A stretch of DNA of 64,000 nucleotides, taken from assembly GCA_948144175.1 (NCBI GenBank), contig CANXME010002474.1:310001-374000 (forward strand), in the 5' to 3' direction. Each line of letters opens with the position of its first letter. Position 1 is the stretch's first letter. Below the pieces are notes generated by a model. That model worked only from the letters and a program-made list of their open reading frames with translations. It made no database searches and was not told the origin of the DNA. Position numbers and translations under genes: made by a program. Below, piece after piece: positions 43,640 through 55,628 of the stretch. This DNA comes from Closterium sp. NIES-65. Its lineage: Eukaryota; Streptophyta; Zygnematophyceae; Desmidiales; Closteriaceae.

Positions 43640-46600
43640 CTATTAGTGATGAGGGTGACTGTTACCGGTGTTTTCCGCCCGACCCGGGCATTGAGACTGC
43701 TGCTCTAGGTACTGGTGAGGCTGCTGCTCTAGGTGCTAGCAAGGCTGCTGCTCTAGGTGCCCGTACGTCTGCTCCATCAGGTGCTGGTGAGTCTGCTCTC
43801 TCAGGTACTGCGTCGGCTTCGGCCTCCCACACCTTCACCCTTGACTCGGGGGCTTCTCGCTCCTTCTTTCGAGACCGCACCACACTCACGCCGCTTGGCC
43901 GGCCAGTTGAAGTCTCTCTGGCAGACCCCTCTAGGGGTACGGTCCTTGCTCACTTCTCCACTGTCCTCCCGTGTCCGGCGGCCCCCTCTGGCACCCGGTC
44001 CAGTCTTTACCTCCCCTCGTTCTCTACGAACTTGGTGAGTGGTGCTGACCTACAGGATGCGGGGGTTCACCAGTTCACTCCTGCGAGTCAGCGGGTGACC
44101 CACTACACGGACGTTCGGAAAGGCCGACACCTGGCCACGTTTACACGTCAGCCGGGGTCGAGCTTGTACACATTGACCGCTGTGTCTCCTTCTGTCACTG
44201 CATCTGGTCAGGTAGCTGCGTCGGGTGAGGTGTTTGCTGCAGCGTCCAGGTCTGGTCCTGAGTCTGCCCCCTGCTCGTGTCGCCTCCTGTCTCACGAGAC
44301 TCTCCTCTGGCACCACCGCCTTGGTCACCCCTCCCTGCCTCGTCTCCAAGGCATGGCCTCCCGTCTCCTCGTCTCTGGTCTTCCCCGGTCCTTCCCTCCC
44401 CTTCCCTCGGGGCCTGCCCCTGCCTGCGTCCCCTGTGTCGAGGGGCGGCAGCGGGCTGCCCCTCACTCCTTCTAGTTTCCTCCGACAGAGGCCCCGCTGC
44501 AGACGCTTCATATGGACGTGTGGGGCCCGGCCCGCGTCCGTGGACAGGGTCACGAGCGCTACTTCCTGCTGGTGGATGACGACTACTCGCGTTACACCAC
44601 AGTCTTCCCCTTGCGCAGCAAGGGTGATGTCACTGAGGTGTTGATCGACTGGATCCGTGCAGCTCGTCTCTAGCTCAGGCAGAGCTTCGGCTCGGACTTT
44701 CCTGTTATGCGTCTGCACTCTGACAGAGGCGGAGAGTTCTCCTCTGGCCTTCTGTGAGCCTACTGTCGTGCACGAGGAATCCGCCAGACCTTCACGCTTC
44801 CGAACTCTCCACAGCAAAATGGGATTACTGAGCGCCGCATTGGCATGGTCATGGACGTCGCCCGTACGTCCATGATGCATGCGGTTGCCCCCCATTCTCT
44901 GTGGCCGTTTGCGGTTCGGTACGCGGCGCATCAGATCAACCTTCAGCCCAGGGTCTCCATGCCGGAGACCTCCCCAGATTTGCTGTGGACGGGGAAGGTG
45001 GGCGATGTGTCTACGTTCCGTGTCTGGGGATCTCGGTCGTTTGTCCGCGACTTGTCTACGGACAAGCTGTCCCCTCGTGCTGCTCCTTGGATCTTCCTTG
45101 GCTTCCCCCCTGACGCGCCAGGGTGGCAGTTCTACCACCCCACCTCTTGCAGTGTTCTGTCCTCCCAGGACGTCACGTTTGATGAGTCAGTCCCCTACTA
45201 CCACCTCTTCCCCTACCGCACTCCTTCCGTCCCCCCGCCACTGCTCTTCCTTGTGCCAGGTCCCCCCCCGGTAGACCCCCTCCCCCCTCAGGGTCCTGCC
45301 CCTTCAGGTGTGTCCAAGGTAGACGCAGTCGAGCCTATCGAGGTTACTGGTGACTCTGGTGCTGCTGAGGGGGCTGAGCTTGGGGGTGTTGACTCTGGGG
45401 GTGCTGAGCGTGTGGGTGCTACGCCTGGGGGTGCTGAGCCTGGGGGTGCTACGACTGGGGGTGCTGAGCCTGGGGGTGCTACGACTGGGGGTGCTGAGCC
45501 TGAGGGTGCTACGACTGGGGATGCTGAGTCTGGGGGTGCTACGCTTGGGGGTGCTGAGCTTGGGGGTGCTACACCTGGAGGTGCTGAGCCTGGGGGTGCG
45601 GAGCCTGAGGGAGCCGGGCCTGCTCGTGTGGCGTCTGACAGTGCTGTGCCTGGAGGTTCTCCGGGTGCTTCGTCTCGGCGGGAGCCACTCTCTCCACAGG
45701 AGCTGCGCGAGTGGTTTGCCCGGCGTTGGAGGCGTGCTGCTGGAGCTGGAGGTTCTTCGACTGCTGAGGGTGCTGGTGCCGCGGGTCCCGGAGGTGCTCG
45801 TACTGGGAGTACTGGAGCTGCTGGGCCTGCGGGTACGACTGAAGCTGGAGCTGCTGAGGGTGTTGGCGCTGGGGCTTGTGCTGTCGGTCCTGGAGGCGGT
45901 CCTGCTGGGGGTGCTACTAGTGCTGCTGGAGGTACTGGAGCTGGAGGTGCTGCTGGCACTGGTGCTGCCGCTGGGGGTACTGGTGCTGTCCATGCTGTGT
46001 CTGGAGTCGCCGCGCGGCCTTGGCCGTACTTCGTTCCGCTCCTTCAGCAGGTTCTTGGTCTCCCGCCTTCTACTGGTCCTCCTCCTCCCTTAGAGTGTCC
46101 ACAGCCTGTCCCGTCACAGTTACAGTTACAGCCGGCCTCCCCACTTCCTGCTCCTTCTCCCTACACTGGTCCTACTGGAGGTCTTGCTGAGCGTCGTGAG
46201 CCTGCGTCTCGCCCTGCGTCACCTGTCCGTGCTGCTCGCACTAGTGGTCGTGGTTCGCGTCAGCATCCTCCTCCTGTCCCTGGCACGCACCGGATGTCTC
46301 TGCATCCGTCCACTGCTCCACTGCGTGCCCCTTTGCCTTCTCCTCCTGAGTCCTCTCTTCCTGCTCTTCCCGACCCGGAGTCGGACTCGCTTCGTGCTGC
46401 CAGTCCTACTGTCACGCGTCTCCTTGCCACTGTCGTCACTGACCCTTCCTTTGAGTCCACTACTGCGTCTGCCCTAGTTGCTGAGCTCGTCGACTTTGCT
46501 GCTCGCTGTCGTCTAGACTACGCTGCTAGTCTTATCGCTGAGTCTGAGTCTGTCTGTCCTCCGTCCGTCGGGGGTGAGTGTGCCTTTGGCACGGACGTCC

Positions 46601-48279
46601 TTGAGGAAAGGCAGGAGGAGTTTCAGTGTTTGGCTGCTACTTCACCTCACCTCGTGTCCGTACTGCTTACCCCTGAGGGAGACCCGGATGCACTTGACAT
46701 CCCGACTCCGCGCTCTTACGCAGAGGCGATAGAGGGTCCCTACTCCTCTCAGTGGCAGGAAACTATGGACATAGAGATGGCTTCCTGGAAGTCCACAGGC
46801 ACCTACATTGACGAGGTCCCCCCGCCTGGGGCGAACATCCTCAGTGGCATGTGGATTTTCAGGGTGAAGCGGCCGCCGGGTTCTCCGCCTGTCTTCAAGG
46901 CGCGTTACGTGGCTCGTGGCTTCAGTCAGCGGCAGGGAGTTGACTACTTTCAGACCTTCTCTCCCACCCCGAAGATGACCACTCTTCGGGTACTGCTCCA
47001 CGTAGCTACTCACCGTGACTACGAGCTGCACTCTCTTGACTTCAGCACTGCTTTCTTACAGGGCAGCCTGCACGAGGAGATCTGGCTGCGCCGCCCACCT
47101 GGCTTCACTGGGTCTTTTCTTCCTGGCACCCAGTGGAGCCTCCGGCGGCCAGTCTACAGTCTCCGCCAGGCACCGCATGAGTGGCACGACACACTGAGGA
47201 CTACGCTTGCGGCTCTTGGGTTTGCTCCTTCTACTGCCGACCCGTCGCTGTTTCTGCGCACCGACACTTCTCTGCCGCCGTTCTACATCCTCGTGTACGT
47301 CGACGACTTGGTCTTTGCCACAGCTGACACTGCTGGACTCACCCACGTGAAGTCCGAGCTGCAGAAGAGACACACGTGCACTGACCTGGGTGAACTGCGC
47401 AGCTACCTTGGCTTGCAGATCACCCGGGACAGAGCACGCCGCACCATTACCCTGACTCAGTCACACATGGTGCAGCAGGTCCTTCAGCGCTTCGGCTTCA
47501 CGTACTCCTCGCCTCAGGCCACTCCTCTGCCTACTCGCCACTCGCTCTCAGCTCTGCCTTCGGATGAGTCCGTAGAGTCGAGTGGCCCGTATGCAGAGCT
47601 TGTTGGCTGCCTCATGTACCTGATGACCTGCACACGACCTGACCTTGCATACCCTCTTAGCATTCTCGCACGCTATGTTGCTCCTGGGAGACACCGACCA
47701 GAGCACATGGTTGCAGCGAAGAGGGTGTTGCGCTACTTGTGCAGTACGTCGGGCATGGGGCTAGTGCTTGGAGGGCGGAGTCCAGTAGTCCTCACTGGGC
47801 ACGCGGACGCTTCTTGGGCTGACGACCAGGCTACTCAGCGGTCGTCACAGGGTTACACGTTCAGCCTTGGTTCCGGCTCTGTTTCGTGGCGGGCTACTCG
47901 CTCGTCTTCTGTTCTCGGCTCCAGTTGTGAGGCTGAGATCTACACCGGAGCCATGGCTGCACAGGAGCTTCGCTGGATCACCTACCTGCTGGCTGACCTC
48001 TGAGAGCCGCCTCGTTCTCCTCCAGTGCTGTACGTAGACAACAAGGCCATGCTGGCCTTGTGTCGAGAGCAGAGACTGGAGCACAGAACGAAGCACATTG
48101 CTCTTCACTACTTCCTTGCTCGTGAGCTACAGCAGCGTGGTCAGCTGCATCTTGCGTACGTGGCCTCTGAGGCCAACACTGCTGATATCTTCACCAAGGC
48201 GCTTGCGCCTTGTGATCATCAGCGCTTCTGTACTCAGCTGGGTCTTGTGCCTGCCTTGCCTCACTTGCTCACCTTTTGA
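43606..48279 (+). pseudogene. Copia-C pol: protease, integrase, repeat linker, RT, RNase H, with four stops
   Basis: A single frame from about 43606 to 48279 carries TAG at 44473-44475, TAG at 44671-44673, TGA at 44755-44757 and TGA at 48001-48003. Protease TLDSGASRSFF is intact. Integrase: LLWHHRLGHPSLPRL, CVPCVEG, DVWGPARVRG, LHSDRGGEF. The linker has GGATTGGAEPGGA-type repeats (45370-45620) and a Gly/Ala stretch. RT has YVDD at 47296-47307. RNase H has LTGHADASWADD and SSCEAEIYTGAMAAQ. The stops fall in integrase and RNase H, so the element is not autonomous. Confidence 0.9.
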
Positions 48280-48491
48280 CCTTGCTTGTACTGTTGAATA
48301 TATATATACACCTGCTCTTGTTTGTCTAGCCTTTAATATATATGTACTCCTGCATGTGAACTGGACTTGTGGCCTTGAACTTGTGCTCGGAATGTGTGGT
48401 GACTTTGTGATCCACCTCGAGCTTGCTTTGCTTTCCTTTGCTTGACTGGTCTTGTGACCCCTTGTTCTCCCCCACTTTGCCTATGGGGGTG

Positions 48492-48619
48492 TGTCAGAAC
48501 ATTATAGCTTATACATTTGTGTAGGCTGTAGTGGTGTAGCCCATAAGGGGTACAACCCAATTAGGGCTAGTACTTGTACCCAACTGTTTCATAGTTCATT
48601 CATTCCTCGTTTCTTCTCA
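48492..48619 (+). repeat. Copia-C 3' LTR
   Basis: 128 bp, preceded by GCCTATGGGGGTG and followed by CCATA. Confidence 0.95.
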
Positions 48620-49760
48620 CCATAATCCCTGCAATGCCTGCATTTTTCAATTTTCTTGCGTATCCGCACTTGGATGACACTGGAAATAGAAAACCAGAGA
48701 GGCAAAGGCGGTGCAATTAGGGAAAACTATGATGTGGGTGGGTGGTGAACGATGTGAAATGCATTGGAAGTGATCGAGAGTATGGAAACCTGGTATGCAC
48801 AAGCGAGAAAGAATTCAAACGAGGAATCATTGGTGAGGCATGAAGTTCATCAACGTTTGGATACATGGAAAAGTAGCAGCGCCCTAAGGCGCCTCCAGCG
48901 AAAGATAACGTACTGTTAGAAGGGTTGCAAGAAGCTCTGAAGTCCTTTCACGGGCCAGAGAGTGGAGAATCTATATTTTGATGGACCACACAATCCCCCC
49001 CAATTTGCCAAACGCATGAAGTTATTCCAGTCAATGTTCCTGGTAGGCGATGGTGGAAGAGTGCATGTGCGATTGGGTGCAATGATAGCAATTCAGTCCG
49101 TTAACCAACTGGGATAAAATGACATGTTTTCTTGGTGGGTCAACGCACCCATACCCCTTAAGGAAGACAACTGTAGCCCTTGGGAATCCACTTCGAGTCA
49201 TTTCAGCATCCACTTCCAACACAGGGAGGGGGGGAGGGATAGATGGAGGGAGGGCAGAATCATTGAGAAAGAGACAGCAGCCTTGGTTAGATGCTCTCAA
49301 GGTTGCGGCCAGCGTATTGTAGACCACTTTGATTATTCATGGCCTAGCAGGGTTCTCCATATGGCACGCCTAAGTCAGAACGATTATCTTCCCCACGCCA
49401 CTCTCATTCCCCACTCCTTCTCTCTCTCCTCTTCCATCTCTCCCCCTCTGCCCCTCTGTCTCGCCCCCTCTCCACACATTTCAATGTAGCTCTAACATGG
49501 AAAACATCCTTCCCAAGGAGGCAGGAAAGGTGCCTTTAGTTCGCTGGGAGTGAATGAAGGGCGGCAGATGGGCATGGGGCATGGAGCATGGGGCATGTGG
49601 CATGGAAAACCCAGGAGAGATGGTTTGTGTTGCGATCAGAAGTTGATCGTAACCCAGGATCTGCTCTGGTAGGTTCGCACGTAGTAGATAGTGTTGGTGG
49701 GCCCGTGACCTCAATAGCAGAGTGAATGTAAAATGCTTGAGATGATAAAAACATGCAAAT

Positions 49761-50096
49761 ACAACGATATAAATATGAGTACAAGGGAATTCGAAACGAC
49801 CTAACTAGCCATGTACTCTAAGGGGTACATTCCCTTATTCAAATGCATCCCAACCGTTCGGCGCGTACAGTTTCGAAACTGTTCCCGCCAAAACCATCCT
49901 CCTTGCAGTTGTTCGATGCCGTTTGCTTCCGACGGTTCAGATGTGCTGTAACCGTCCGACTCTTTGATTCAATTCCAACCGTCTGACGCTTTGCGTTCGT
50001 TCCCGATATTGTGCGTACCTCGCTACGGTGAGGAGTGCTTAGTAATATCGAATGTTACTATTCGTAACAGTTTGGACGCTTTCAAGGAGAATAAAT
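49761..50096. other. Non-coding stretch between RLP pseudogene and solo LTR
   Basis: No gene seen. Short imperfect repeats of AACCGTCCGAC and its complement occur at about 49848-49995 (CCAACCGTTCGGCGC, CGACGGTTCAG, AACCGTCTGACGC). Their meaning is unknown. Confidence 0.4.
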
Positions 50097-50227
50097 TGTC
50101 AAACAAATATGCTTAGGTTATTTATCTAGGTTGTAGTGGGGTAGCCACTATGAGGTACAACCCCTTGTTCCTATTTTGTACCCAACTCTCTCGTAGTCAT
50201 TCATTCACTGCTCCTACTCTCTTGACA
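50097..50227 (+). mobile_element. Solo LTR of the copia-A/B/C/D family
   Basis: 131 bp, TGTCAAAC...CTTGACA, with the family's GTAGTGGGGTAG core. Flanks TAAAT (50092-50096) and TAAAC (50228-50232) match at four of five bases. No internal region is present. Most simply the product of recombination between two LTRs. Confidence 0.85.
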
Positions 50228-50339
50228 TAAACATGAAGGGACGGAGGAAGGGCAGGATATATGCAATAATCAGATGTTCTATTTGAAAAGGATTGGAATC
50301 AAGGAAGCAGTGGTCCAACCACTCTACAGAACCACATCT

Positions 50340-50520
50340 CGAAAAAATGGTTTTCTATTGTAAGGTGCTCACTGTTCTGCCGCACTTTGTTGGACCATGC
50401 TGACATTGCGCCGGTACAGGAAAGTTTTGAAGCTAGCAGGAATGCAAGAGACATGACGTGGCACAGTTGACGGTTTCGAGTGGTGTTGACCAGGATTAGA
50501 CGTTGACTTGAACGAGCCTT
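50340..50520 (-). promoter_or_regulatory. Conserved upstream module, copy upstream of the RLP pseudogene
   Basis: Homologous to 40850-41080, with TGACGTGGCA at 50454-50463, TTGACC at 50486-50491 and TTGACT at 50503-50508 in the same order and similar spacing. The gene it once served has lost its first exons. Confidence 0.5.
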
Positions 50521-51282
50521 GGGATGACAAAACAATTTGGATGTTGGAACCTCGAAACAGATTTTGTTTTTGGGCACGTTGTAAAAAAAGAGTGACTCCT
50601 GTGCACCACCCAGCCCGGGCCGAGAGGAATAGCCATTTGCAGGGTGAAGGCCAGGTAAAATCGGCGGATCACTATACTAAGCTGAGTGAAAATCGACGTA
50701 CTCTCTGAAGCTGAGGATTTTAGCAACTTAGCCAAAATCTTGGCCTGTCATGGACTTAGCCCTTTTTGTTGCCAAAACTAGTGCGGCGTCGTTCTTCTCT
50801 CAACCAGAGAAAAATCACGAACTAACTTCAACTCTGCATTAAGGTGTGTGGCAGAGTTCATAGACAATACATCTACAATACTCGGGCCGCGCCGGAAACG
50901 CACAGACCCTGCCCCAGCCGTGCAAAAAAAAAAAACACCACCCTGAGATGGTCCGAGTTCTAATCCTGTTATCAGGCTATTTGCAGAGTGGGCTCCAAAA
51001 TCTGCCCGGATTTGCAGAATAGACCAAGTAAGAAACCCTGCAAAGATTTGCCCTGCTCGGGATTTGCCGTGGAGACCAGTTGTCCCCAACATGAACTTAT
51101 GCTTCAAGAAGGTACAAGCATAAGGACTCAAGAAGATAACACACTACAAAACGTGACCACGACTTGCACCCGCAACCATACTCGAAGCACTACTATTCAA
51201 CTGTACACACCACAAAGTAGACATAACATATTTACATTGTTAACTATAAGGCCTTCAGCATTGTACTCGCTTCCGGTAAAAA
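50521..51282. other. Intergenic stretch 3' of RLK3
   Basis: No coding evidence. Contains an A-run at about 50926-50937 and unique sequence. Likely holds the 3' untranslated region of RLK3. Confidence 0.4.
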
Positions 51283-54200
51283 CTACTTGCAACTGGACAA
51301 CCCATCGCTAGAGTTCATCCCTTGGGCCCGAGCAAGCTCCTTGGCGAAGTCAATCTCTGCAGATGAAGACTCAAGCTCGCGATCTATCTTTTCCGCCATC
51401 CGGTTAGACTCGGCCCCAAGGAACTCATCCTTCATCTCAGTCAAATCTGTGAGTATCCGGTTCATAGATGGGCGAGAAGCAGTGGGCATGACGGTGCAGC
51501 TGATGGAAAGCTTGGCCATGCGGAGCACCAAATCATCTGGTGCTTGGAGAAGGGGATCCTTGAAGGCCGAGACGTCACCCGCCGCCACCAGAGGAGCCAC
51601 CTGGTGAATTAAGGATGGGAAGGAGGATGTGTCAACTGGTGGTTGGAACTTGAAAGCAATAAGCTTCCCTACTTCACTTACAACCACTGTCAAGAGTTGG
51701 TATTTCTGTGCGTGGGTTGAAGATAGCGCAACAGAGTTTTCTAGATTGTTTCCAGAATGCAGGTCATTACCTTTTTGGTGATGGCAGAATCATACGAGGA
51801 CTATGAGCTCACCCAGGTTTTCAGGTTGTGCTGGTCTGAGTCCACCATGTAGACGGCTTTGCGGGCTGTTAGGACGGTCAGCATCACGACTCCAAAGCTG
51901 CGGGTTTAACAATGGCACAAATGAGGGCGTGCAAAGCCATGCATGATTTGGAGGGATGATAATGATGCACAGGGCTGTAGATCATGATCAAAGGAATAGA
52001 CATGAGAGGAGAGATACAGACAAATGTGCAACTGTACTTTTCTGTGACCTTATGTAATCTGGCTGTGTGTGCAGTTGTTATTCATGCACATCAAGAAAAC
52101 TAGAAAAGGTGACCAGAAACATCCACTCATCACCACCACTCAGCCTCACCTTACGCATCTTACAAACCAGTGGATATCAGCAGTTCCCACGCACATCACC
52201 CATGCCTGTGCACATCACCCATACCTGTGCACATAACCCATGCCTGTTCATATCACCCACACCTGTGCACATCACCCATACCTGTGCACATCAGCCATGG
52301 GGGTGGCCTTCTGTGACTTGTAGTAAGCCGGGTCCACATAGCCCGGTGTGCCCATCACCCGCGTGGCAATCACCGACGTGCCCTCACCATGCCTCACCAG
52401 CCCAAAGTCCGCTATCCTGGCCTGTGCTTGGATGGATTTACGCACAATAGCAACACAGAGCAGGCACAAGGAAAAGGACAACAGAATCACAGCATACTGT
52501 AGGCTTTGTTTGTTTCCCAGAAAGAAATAAGAAAAAGAAGGGTTGGTACGGCACTCCTCCTGCACCTGCATCTTGTTGTCAAGAAGCACATTGGCAGGCT
52601 TGATGTCGCGATGCACGATGCCAAAGCTATGCAGGTACTGCAGCCCCTGCGCCATGCCGATCATCACCTCCAGGCGTTGCCTGATCGTCAGCTGCTTGGG
52701 GGCGTCTGAGGCATGATGGATGCACCAAAGGGAAAACACAAGAATCCCAAACCTTCAGTTGTTGAGACTGGAAACGGAAGCACAGAGGGTCAAGTGTGCA
52801 TGAGAAAGAGTTGGGTCAAAGGCAACAAAGCTAAGAGGAATAGAGTCGATTAAAGAACAGTAGAGTAAATTAGAGCAAAGTGGAAAATAGCGGAAAAAAA
52901 GTGACTAGAGTAGAGTGGTAAAGAGGGTCAAGTGTGGAAAAGAGTGGAGTATCTCACGGGGTCCAATCCAGCGCTCGAGGTCGCCATTGGACATGAACTC
53001 ATAGATGACAATCTGCTCGATGCGCTCCGTGGTGTGATTCATGTCGAAGCAGTACCCCAGCAGCCGCACCAGGTTCGGGTGATTCTTGGTCGCCATCTCG
53101 TTCACCTGCCATGCGCTCAAGCACATGCAAAGGGAGCAATACACTTCCCTCTTGGTATTTATGTACGTGTCATTCATGGCCGTGGTCCCATGTATGCGAT
53201 AACGGAATCTAGAACCCAAGATGTACGCATGCGTGCAAGGCGTAAATCAAAGGACATTACAATACGTGCCGAACATTTCCGTACTCTCTTTGGATGGGAT
53301 TGGAGTATTGCATTTGCTTTCTCACCTCGCGCTTGAAATCATTCGTAAGTATCTTGGCGCGTTTGACGGCCCAGATCTCATGGGGAGCGGTGGGGTTGGC
53401 GCCCTTGTACACATCCCCGAAGCTGCCGCTGCCAATGCGATTCGCCTCCGCCCACTCACCCGTCGCTGCCGCCAACCTCCGCCAGCGAGTACTGCCGGCA
53501 CACCGCTGGATGTGCCTCCGCCACCGCTGCTGTTGCTTCTTCTTGCCTAACGGCTGCTGCTGCCACAGCAGCAGCCGCCATTTCTTCAGCTGTCCCAGCC
53601 TCCCCTGTCTCTGTGTCCATGTCACCAGTTTCTGCTCCTGCTTTTCCTGCTTCCACGTCTTGCTCGTCCTTGCCCACATGTTCTTTCTTCTCTGCCTTCG
53701 TCTTTCTGGTGCAGTAGACCCAGACCGCCAGCAGAAGGAGGAGGAAAATGAGTGCGAACACGCCACCCACGACAATGCCAGCAGTTTCGCCTGACACTGC
53801 AAGTGATGGCATGATGGGTGGTGGATGAAAGGGAGAGGGGCAAATTGTTGTTTGAGTGGTCACATGCAGGCAGCGGCAGCAGCAACAGACGCTGTGGTAG
53901 ACAGAATATCCAGGTACACGTGGTGGAAGTGGTGTGTCCACGTGGCATGTGTACAAAACAGTGACGCGAACATCACTTTCCGTGTCACTCCAGTGTGACA
54001 TTTTGTGTGGAATTACGCAGTTTCGACTGAAACTTTCCGTGATTTTCAAGTAACAAACGCCTTGAATCTTTCATCCATGACGGGCACGGTTCATGACATC
54101 TTGTACTTGCATTTTCCGCGATCGTTCCATATTTAAGTCGTGCAAACAAAAACCAGTGTCAGACGTGTTGGCGGGTGGAAACGAACAAAACGCTATCATC

Positions 54201-54300
54201 CACTGTAGATAGACTGCGCGTGTAAGATTCTGGAGCGCGGATCGTGGCAGGGCGAGGAGGAGAAGCGAAGCAGAAACAGCGGCGTCACGCCACGTGCCAT
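51283..54300 (-). pseudogene. RLK3: RLK2 paralogue lacking its ectodomain, frameshifted
   Basis: Kinase exons line up one to one with RLK2: 53326-53796, 52958-53105, 52566-52705, 52282-52421, 51813-51897, 51283-51600, all splice sites kept. HRDIKPAN, DFG and GTPGYVDPAYY are intact. An extra A near 53474 (GCCGCCAACC against GCCGCCACC in RLK2) shifts the frame between membrane span and kinase. The membrane span (GIVVGGVFALIFLLLLLAVW) is present, but only about 500 bp separate it from the presumed start at 54300, and no N-cap, LRR or Cys exon is there. The start exon (MARGVTPLFLL) is one base short against RLK2. Either a recent pseudogene or, less likely, a source of kinase-only protein from an internal start. 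Confidence 0.8.
52206..52300 (-). repeat. 19-bp splice-donor minisatellite in RLK3, 5 copies
   Basis: Exon-end strings at 52206, 52225, 52244, 52263 and 52282, exactly 19 bp apart. 52282 is the DFG exon border. Same unit as in RLK2, with fewer copies. Confidence 0.92.
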
Positions 54301-54589
54301 CGCGCCACTCACGACAGGGGGATACTACTACTCACTATCGTCGCTCTAGCAAAACGACTGCGTGACGGGGGAGACGGACGGAAAATTCGTCGGCGCGGGG
54401 AGTTGAAGGTGGCTCAATGGTGTCCGGGTGTGGAAGAGGAGAGCAGTGCTGCAGCAGATTTTTTATGTGCGCTTTAGTGGTCTCAAAATGCCACAAGAAC
54501 TTATTGAAATGCTTGAGGGTGAAACTGGAGAGAATGGATTGGGTTGGGAGAAAGGGTAGGGGAGGAACGCAACTTGAACGAGAATTTGT
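54301..54589. other. RLK3 5' flank between presumed start and upstream module
   Basis: Unique sequence without coding signs. It aligns loosely with the RLK2 5' flank at 40594-40850. Confidence 0.4.
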
Positions 54590-54780
54590 TTTCCAATTGT
54601 ACGGTTCCCGCTGTCCCGCCGCGCTCAGCTGGTCCACGCTGACATTGCGACGCCGAGCAGGAGAAGGTTCTGGTGCCAGCGCGAATGCGGGATACGTGGC
54701 GTGGCAAAGTTGTCGATCTGGAGTGGAGTTGACTCAAAAGGACCTCGGGATGACAGAATATGCCCAGCTGGATATCCACC
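54590..54780 (-). promoter_or_regulatory. Conserved upstream module of RLK3
   Basis: Third copy of the module. The ACGT-type box is changed (TGGCGTGGCA) and one W-box-like TTGACT remains at 54729-54734, so this copy has eroded together with its gene. Confidence 0.5.
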
Positions 54781-54859
54781 TGGGGACCCGACAGACCTCA
54801 AAGAACCACCAGGAATTCCCATCTTACGGCGCGATAGAGACGCTGTCGATACAGATTCA

Positions 54860-55628
54860 TCAATTGGAAATGAGGGATTTCCACCCCCCTTTGATTAGCA
54901 ATATTACTACAACCATATGAAAAGTTTTCAGTTCTTCCACTAGCTGAACCCCTTTGAGATTTGCAGGATATAAACAATGTACAATACTTCTCGAAAAGGA
55001 AAATACACATATTAAGTGAGTGAGGCTGAGGCAATACAAATGGAGCGGTGTGAAGTATCTGCCAGGCGGATTTGCCGTTCTGTAGCTCAAAACCGTGACC
55101 TGGGAAATCTGCCAACACGCAAGCTCGAAAGCATAGCTGCAAAAAAAAATCAACCTGAGATTAGTGACATCAACTTGTGGGTTAAAAGTCAATGGTTGGT
55201 AAAAAGGGTGTGTAAAGGATTGAGTTGAGTACACTCTTATCTTACCCAGGTTATCACGCTGAGATATGTGGCACTTAGATCGCAGGGTTGTGTCTCCCAC
55301 TGATAAGTTGATTGCATTGAGGTGCTTAAGTGTTGGTTGCAAGGTTCTTTTCACCCAACACATGCATGCACCACATAGATGGGGTAGCACACAATTGCTG
55401 GTGCTGCTTTTGAATGTCTGCCGATTTGTGTTAAGCACAGATTCCCCTGCTGCCATTTCTCCTGCACCTGCTCCTTTGCTTGCTGCCATTTCACCTGCCG
55501 CTTCTTCTGCCCCACCACCACAGCACTTCGCAAACAACCATCCAGTAACCCTCCCTGCTCCCCCCCTCAGGGCCTCTGCCTTCTCCCGCCTCTCCTCCCG
55601 CTGCTCCTTCACGCAATTCTAAGCGATG
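54860..55628. other. Stretch between RLP4 stop and RLK3 upstream module
   Basis: Probable RLP4 3' untranslated region and intergenic DNA. A minus-strand frame is open here but has no conserved motif and lies after the RLP4 stop. Confidence 0.4.

Larger units (their letters stand above)
41238..48619 (+). mobile_element. Copia-C: Ty1/copia element inserted in an RLP exon
   Basis: 7382 bp. The 128-bp LTRs (41238-41365, 48492-48619) differ at two positions. Target duplication CCATA at 41233-41237 and 48620-48624. The intact pre-insertion site survives in RLP4 at about 55671-55678 as a single CCATA between the same flanks. Primer site TGGTATCGAGCAGG follows the left LTR. Same family as copia-A, -B and -D. 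Confidence 0.96.
41133..49760 (-). pseudogene. RLP pseudogene (paralogue of RLP4), split by copia-C
   Basis: Matches RLP4 in order but decayed. The membrane-span exon is in two parts, 48620-48679 and up to 41237, with the GIAGIM and VFVPLLLVI stretches on either side of copia-C. The Cys exon (about 48935-49060) has lost Cys codons and gained TGA and TAA. The LRR exon at about 49497-49560 (KGTFPASLGRM) has its donor changed from GTAAGAGC to GTTAGAGC. The N-cap and signal exons are absent. Introns match 55650-56640 over long stretches. Copia-C supplied the final interruption, but the coding lesions are independent of it. Confidence 0.8.

Noticed and set aside
48620-49560. A functional second RLP gene
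   Set aside because: Cys codons are replaced, two stops arise in the Cys exon, a donor is lost and the first exons are missing.
54860-55612. A 250-codon minus-strand frame after RLP4
   Set aside because: It lies mostly downstream of the RLP4 stop in another frame, has no recognisable domain, and the matching region of the duplicate is not open.
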